DNA from: a bacterium | Lineage (GTDB): Bacteria; Patescibacteriota; Minisyncoccia; Moranbacterales; DUUL01 | Direction of reading: 5' to 3' | Assembly: GCA_030626045.1 (NCBI GenBank) | Contig: DAOUPS010000034.1 | Location: forward strand, 1-8,822 | Length of the DNA: 8,822 bases | Shown here: one piece after another, positions 5,569 through 8,822 of the stretch | Numbering within the stretch: the first letter of the stretch is position 1 | Layout of the letters: each line of letters starts with the position of its first letter | Notes under the pieces: generated by a model | The model's input: only the letters and a program-made list of their open reading frames with translations | Told to the model about the DNA's origin: nothing | Databases searched by the model: none | Made by a program: the position numbers and the translations under genes

Positions 5569-6645
5569 ATGAGAATAGTTATTCTAGCGGGAGGAGGAGG
5601 ATCAAGAATGTGGCCGATGAGCCGTTCGAATAGACCAAAACAATTTTACAATTTGATCTCCGAAAAAACGATGCTTGAAGACGCGCTTGCCCGTTTTTCG
5701 GATTATCCTAAGGATAAACTTTTTATTTCGACAACAGCCAAGCTGTTTCCTAAGATCAAAAAAATATTACCTTCGTTCCGAGAAGAAAATATTATTGTTG
5801 AGCCGTCGCAAAAAGATACCGCTCCGGCAATGGGTTATGTGGCGCTTCGTTTGGGTATACTTGATCAGGACGAACCGATAGCGTTTATTCCATCTGATCA
5901 TTATATCGGCAGAACCGATATTTTTCTCAAATCGATCAAGGAAGCCGAAAAAGTGATCAAAGAAACAGGGAAACTTTTGGACATCTCCGTTCATCCAACG
6001 GTGCCGACAACGGCATTGGGATATACTAAAATCGGAAAAAAAGAACTTGAACGAAACGGGATCGAATTTTTCGAATTTTTAGGCCATGTCGAAAAACCTG
6101 ACTACAAGACCGCTCAACAGTATCTTGAAGACGGAAATTATCTTTGGCACGCGAATTATTACATGTGGACTCCGCGCCTGTTTCTTAAAGCCTACAAAAA
6201 ATATGCTCCTGAGATATTTGAGAGACTCTTGGAAATTGGAAAGCTGATAAAGAGCGGAGATGAAGATGAGATCGAAAAAGTATACTGTGAGATGGAAAAA
6301 ATATCGATCGACTATGCTATCACGGAAAAAATGGATCCCAAAGAGCTGCTTATTATCAAAGGAGCTTTTAAATGGAAAGATATTGGCGCTTGGGATACGC
6401 TTCATGAAAATTTAATGACCAAAACGGATGAGCGGAAAAATCTGATAAAAGGATCGCGTCTCAACATTGATACATTAAACAGTATCATTTATGGCAGAGA
6501 TGATAAGCTTATTGCCACCATTGGCATTGATGACATGGTTATTATTGATACTCCCGACGCTCTACTGGTATGTCCGAAATCAAGAGCGCAGGATGTAAAA
6601 AAAATTGTTGAGGAATTAAAAGAGCGCGGAGGGAAGTACATATAG
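5569..6645 (+). CDS. manC: mannose-1-phosphate guanylyltransferase
   Basis: The enzyme makes GDP-mannose from mannose 1-phosphate and GTP, supplying glycans of the cell surface. The 358 aa match a single-domain nucleotidyltransferase without the C-terminal isomerase (cupin) domain of bifunctional ManC/AlgA. Motifs seen: nucleotide-binding AGGGGSRMWPMSR...RPKQF (7-26), EPSQKDTAPA (78-87, the usual Arg of this motif replaced by K82), FIPSDHYI with D110 (106-113), a GYTKIG loop, VEKP (174-177), SIDYAITEKM (246-255) and WKDIGAWD (269-276). The usual WNSGMF segment reads WHANYYMW (193-200), a divergent form. The ATG at 5569 begins right at the first beta strand. A 75-bp gap separates it from the RNase H gene; it contains only weak inverted repeats, and no clear promoter or Shine-Dalgarno was found. 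It ends in TAG. Confidence 0.93.
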   Translation: MRIVILAGGGGSRMWPMSRSNRPKQFYNLISEKTMLEDALARFSDYPKDKLFISTTAKLFPKIKKILPSFREENIIVEPSQKDTAPAMGYVALRLGILDQDEPIAFIPSDHYIGRTDIFLKSIKEAEKVIKETGKLLDISVHPTVPTTALGYTKIGKKELERNGIEFFEFLGHVEKPDYKTAQQYLEDGNYLWHANYYMWTPRLFLKAYKKYAPEIFERLLEIGKLIKSGDEDEIEKVYCEMEKISIDYAITEKMDPKELLIIKGAFKWKDIGAWDTLHENLMTKTDERKNLIKGSRLNIDTLNSIIYGRDDKLIATIGIDDMVIIDTPDALLVCPKSRAQDVKKIVEELKERGGKYI

Positions 6646-6751
6646 GCTTCACAATAAGATCATCTGAAGTGCCAAATAGATCACAGAATTAAGTTTAGCA
6701 GAGATGCCCAGTAGTGCGAATTTGACCTGTCTCGCTGTTTTGAAGAGCCTA

Positions 6752-6798
6752 GTCCGCCGTATTGGCGGACAACCCGAACCTTTAGTCTGACGGCGGGT
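6752..6798. repeat. GC-rich hairpin cluster with alternative pairings
   Basis: GTCCGCC (6752-6758) pairs perfectly with GGCGGAC (6764-6770) around the loop GTATT. ACCCG (6772-6776) can pair with CGGGT (6794-6798). CCGCCGT (6754-6760) can instead pair with ACGGCGG (6790-6796), which excludes the first hairpin. The CTAGTCCGCC-like edge resembles, inverted, the GGCGGGACTAG edge of the palindrome at 3490-3515, which suggests a shared repeat family. Confidence 0.55.
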
Positions 6799-6896
6799 GA
6801 ACCAGCAGTATACTAAAAGTATTTCGTATCTAATATTAAGTATTGAGGGAAATTATCAATGATCAATACAGATAAATTTCAAATTATCTTTTGCGG

Positions 6897-6925
6897 TTGA
6901 CAAATAATGCCTGTTGCCGTACACT
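6897..6925 (+). promoter_or_regulatory. sigma-70 promoter for nusA
   Basis: A consensus -35 TTGACA (6897-6902), a spacer of exactly 17 bp, and a -10 TACACT (6920-6925, 4 of 6 matches). Transcription would start near 6932 and give nusA a leader of about 100 nt. It is the best promoter match seen in the window. Confidence 0.75.
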
Positions 6926-6950
6926 ATTAAGTGCTAAGGTGATGTTTGAA

Positions 6951-6976
6951 TGGATTCCGGTCGCAATGACGGGAAT
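6951..6976. repeat. ATTCC/GGAAT hairpin repeat in the nusA leader
   Basis: ATTCC (6954-6958) pairs with GGAAT (6972-6976) and GTC (6960-6962) with GAC (6968-6970), separated by one G-G mismatch, around the loop GCAAT. The TGGATTCC...AATGACGGGAAT pattern resembles dispersed ATTCCC/GGGAAT palindromes known from several bacterial groups (for example the neisserial dRS3 type). It lies between the predicted transcript start and the nusA ATG. Confidence 0.5.
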
Positions 6977-7035
6977 TTATTTTTTACAGTAGCGTACTAA
7001 ACAATGACAATAATCTAATTTCTTAAGCGGCAAAA

Positions 7036-8556
7036 ATGGGAAAAAATAAGAGAATAATCAAAGATTCATCGGCGCTCGGCCAATTTAGCAGTGCGATTGC
7101 GCAAATTTGTGAAGAGAAAGGAATTGATAAAGATCGAGTGGTTGAATCGGTTGAAGCTGCTCTTGCCGCTGCGTATAAAAAAGATTACGGAAAAAAAGGC
7201 CAGATAATTGTGGCTAAACTTAATGAAAAAAATGGAGAAGTTGTGTTTAAGCAACTTTGCGAAATTGTTGATGAGTCAGTACGAACAATAGAAGAAGAAT
7301 ATATGCCGGAAGATGTCCATGAAATTCCAAAAAATGCTGTCAAAAGCAATGAAGTGATCGAACGGAGTAGAGACCATAGCATTGAAGAAGGCATAGCTCT
7401 CCCAAAATTTAGCCCTGAAAGGGACGTTCTTCTTGAGGATGCACAAAGAGTTGACGAGGCGGTCAAAATAGGTGAATTTTTAGAAATTCCACTTGAAACA
7501 AAAGATCAGTATGGCAGAGTCGCTTCACAAACAGCCAAACAGGTTATCGTTCAACGAATTAGAGAAGCAGAGCGCGATTCAATGTATGACGAATATAAAG
7601 GAAAAGAAGGCGAAGTTATAAATGGAGTTGTACAACGAATTGAAATGAATAAAGTTTATATTGATCTTGGCAAAGCCGCTGGAATATTGTTCCCTTCAGA
7701 ACAGATTCCGAACGAACAATATCGAATTGGCCAGCGGCTCAAAGTGTATATTGAGAAAGTTGAATCTGACCCAAAAGGTCCTGGTGTGACATTGAGCCGG
7801 CGACACCCAAATTTACTTTTAAAGTTGTTTGAACTTGAAGTTCCAGAGATATTTGCAGGAACAGTTGACATCAAGGCTGTTGTACGTGAAGCCGGGGCTC
7901 GATCAAAAATTGCGGTGATCTCGAATGAAGAGGGAATCGATCCCATAGGTTCATGTGTTGGACAAAGAGGTACTCGCGTACAAGCAGTGATTGACGAAGT
8001 GAACGGTGAGAAGATTGATATTATTGAATGGAATGATGACGTGGAAAAATTCATTGCCAATGCTCTTTCACCGGCAAAAGTCGTGAAAGTAAACGCGAAA
8101 GAAGATTCTAAGGAGGCAGCGGCGTATGTTGTAAAAGACCAACTTTCTTTGGCGATTGGCAAAAAAGGACAAAATGTCCGGCTGGCCGCGAAATTGACTG
8201 GATGGAGAATTGATGTGAAAACAATTGAAGATAATGAAGATGTTTCCAAAGAGAATGATGATGAAAAGAGCGAAGGAGTATCTGGGGGCGATGATAAAAA
8301 GAAAGAGGAAAAGAAAAGTAAAGATCAGGGAGAGTCCGCGGAAGAAATACAAGAAAAGCCAGAGAAGAGAACAGAGAAAAAGCTGGTAAAAAAAGAAAAA
8401 AAAGGGAAAAAAGGAAAGAAAGACAAAGAACAAACTGCCAAGACAGATAAAAAATTGAAGAAAGAAAAAGAAAAAAGAGGCGGTCAAAAAAGAGATAAGA
8501 AAAAAGAAGGTGAAAAGAAGAAGAGTAAAAAAGAGAAAAAAGAGAAATCGAAATAG
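7036..8556 (+). CDS. nusA: transcription termination/antitermination factor NusA with long Lys-rich tail
   Basis: NusA binds RNA polymerase and nascent RNA to control pausing, termination and antitermination. The 506-aa domain order is: N-terminal RNA-polymerase-binding domain (about 13-185), S1 domain (about 188-256, GEVINGVVQRIEMNKVYIDL), KH1 (about 258-332, with GSCVGQRG and GXXG at 309-312) and KH2 (about 334-396, IGKKGQNVRLAAKLTGWRID, GXXG at 375-378). The S1 domain begins about 50 residues later than in E. coli NusA, because of an acidic insertion at about 85-150 in the N-terminal domain. The acidic AR repeats of E. coli are absent. Instead, residues 397-506 are a low-complexity Lys/Glu tail. 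The start has no Shine-Dalgarno but sits right before the conserved N-terminal helix. Neither rimP upstream nor infB downstream is present; ppa follows 46 bp later. Confidence 0.95.
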   Translation: MGKNKRIIKDSSALGQFSSAIAQICEEKGIDKDRVVESVEAALAAAYKKDYGKKGQIIVAKLNEKNGEVVFKQLCEIVDESVRTIEEEYMPEDVHEIPKNAVKSNEVIERSRDHSIEEGIALPKFSPERDVLLEDAQRVDEAVKIGEFLEIPLETKDQYGRVASQTAKQVIVQRIREAERDSMYDEYKGKEGEVINGVVQRIEMNKVYIDLGKAAGILFPSEQIPNEQYRIGQRLKVYIEKVESDPKGPGVTLSRRHPNLLLKLFELEVPEIFAGTVDIKAVVREAGARSKIAVISNEEGIDPIGSCVGQRGTRVQAVIDEVNGEKIDIIEWNDDVEKFIANALSPAKVVKVNAKEDSKEAAAYVVKDQLSLAIGKKGQNVRLAAKLTGWRIDVKTIEDNEDVSKENDDEKSEGVSGGDDKKKEEKKSKDQGESAEEIQEKPEKRTEKKLVKKEKKGKKGKKDKEQTAKTDKKLKKEKEKRGGQKRDKKKEGEKKKSKKEKKEKSK

Positions 8557-8602
8557 TTTCTAAGCGATTGGCTAATTCAAATAAAAAGTAAACATTACTC
8601 AA

Positions 8603-8822
8603 ATGAATTTATGGCATGACCTTGAACTTGGCGAAGACGCTCCGCGTGAGTTCAATGTAATTATTGAAATTCCCAAATGGTCGAAAAACAAATATGAAAT
8701 TGATAAAAAGACAGGCCTTATTAAGCTTGATCGGGCAATGAAGAGCGCACAGGATTATCCTTTTGACTACGGATTTGCTCCTCAGACACTTTGGGAAGAC
8801 GATGATCCGCTTGATGTAGTTG
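8603..8822 (+). CDS. ppa: inorganic pyrophosphatase, 3' end outside window
   Basis: This soluble family I enzyme hydrolyses pyrophosphate to two phosphates and so drives biosynthetic reactions such as nucleotide polymerisation and sugar-nucleotide synthesis. Only 73 codons are visible, but they carry the family's active-site order: E22 in VIIEIPK, K30 and E32 in NKYEID, R44 in LDRAM, Y52 and Y56 in YPFDYGF, then DDDPLDV with D66, D68 and D71, matching the metal-binding DGDPLDV signature with Asp in place of the Gly. The ATG at 8603 gives MNLWHDLELG, a plausible N-terminus, and has no Shine-Dalgarno. It starts 46 bp after nusA with no terminator between, so co-transcription is likely. Catalytic residues further on are beyond the window. 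Confidence 0.94.
   Translation, partial: MNLWHDLELGEDAPREFNVIIEIPKWSKNKYEIDKKTGLIKLDRAMKSAQDYPFDYGFAPQTLWEDDDPLDVV

Larger units (their letters stand above)
6646..7035. other. 390-bp intergenic region with repeats and the nusA promoter
   Basis: No gene is supported here on either strand. From left to right it holds about 100 bp of featureless sequence after manC, a GC-rich hairpin cluster (6752-6798), an AT-rich stretch with no clear structure, a near-consensus promoter (6897-6925), and a second hairpin repeat (6951-6976) that would lie in the nusA leader. The remaining sequence to the nusA start has no Shine-Dalgarno. Confidence 0.6.

Noticed and set aside
6745..6800. tRNA-like GGTTCGGGTT on the minus strand
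   Set aside because: No paired T-stem or acceptor stem and no cloverleaf could be drawn; the bases belong to the hairpin cluster.
7656..8602. Long minus-strand open frames opposite nusA (up to 197 aa)
   Set aside because: They are antisense shadows of nusA; the Phe/Ser/Leu-rich translations mirror the Lys/Glu tail and have no start signals or domains.
8611..8625. TGGCATGACCTTGAA resembling a sigma-54 promoter
   Set aside because: The -12 GC is missing and it lies inside the ppa coding sequence.
1..8822. Alternative genetic code with TGA as an amino acid
   Set aside because: TGA ends parB and the following gene at sensible positions, and the conserved proteins contain no in-frame TGA.

Overview
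The window looks like an ordinary chromosomal segment of a small-genome, AT-rich bacterium. The best guess is a Patescibacteria/CPR member of the Parcubacteria type. This is an inference from several things: NusA has an enlarged N-terminal domain and a long Lys-rich tail, housekeeping genes stand in scattered order, Shine-Dalgarno sites are mostly absent, and GC-rich palindromic repeats sit between the genes. TGA ends both parB and the gene after it, so the standard bacterial code applies and the TGA-recoding lineages are unlikely. No rRNA, tRNA, CRISPR array, transposase or phage gene was seen.

Layout. (1) 1-351: the 3' part of rplL (ribosomal protein L7/L12), followed by tandem hairpins and a bidirectional terminator at 494-533. 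(2) 544-2298, minus strand: a 584-residue sigma-54-type AAA+ activator with an intact GAFTGA loop, no recognisable sensor domain, two HTH-like segments and a C-terminal coiled coil. It is convergent with rplL, divergent from parA, and has the only strong Shine-Dalgarno in the window. (3) 2606-5493, plus strand: parA, a repeat-filled 248-bp gap, parB, a small single-pass membrane protein of unknown function overlapping parB by 4 bp, and a ribonuclease HI. (4) 5569-6645: a mannose-1-phosphate guanylyltransferase (GDP-mannose supply). (5) 6646-7035: a 390-bp gap with repeat-like hairpins and the best sigma-70 promoter in the window (TTGACA, 17 bp, TACACT). (6) 7036-8556: nusA, followed by (7) the start of an inorganic pyrophosphatase gene cut off by the window end.

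How the genes relate. ParA and ParB form the chromosome-segregation pair. The other genes are housekeeping (translation, transcription elongation, RNA:DNA hybrid removal, pyrophosphate removal, sugar-nucleotide synthesis). They share neighbourhood more than pathway. The sigma-54 activator is the outlier and the most interesting gene: it implies a sigma-54 regulon that such reduced genomes usually lack, yet no -24/-12 promoter was found here. I found no convincing evidence of a wholly new multi-gene system.
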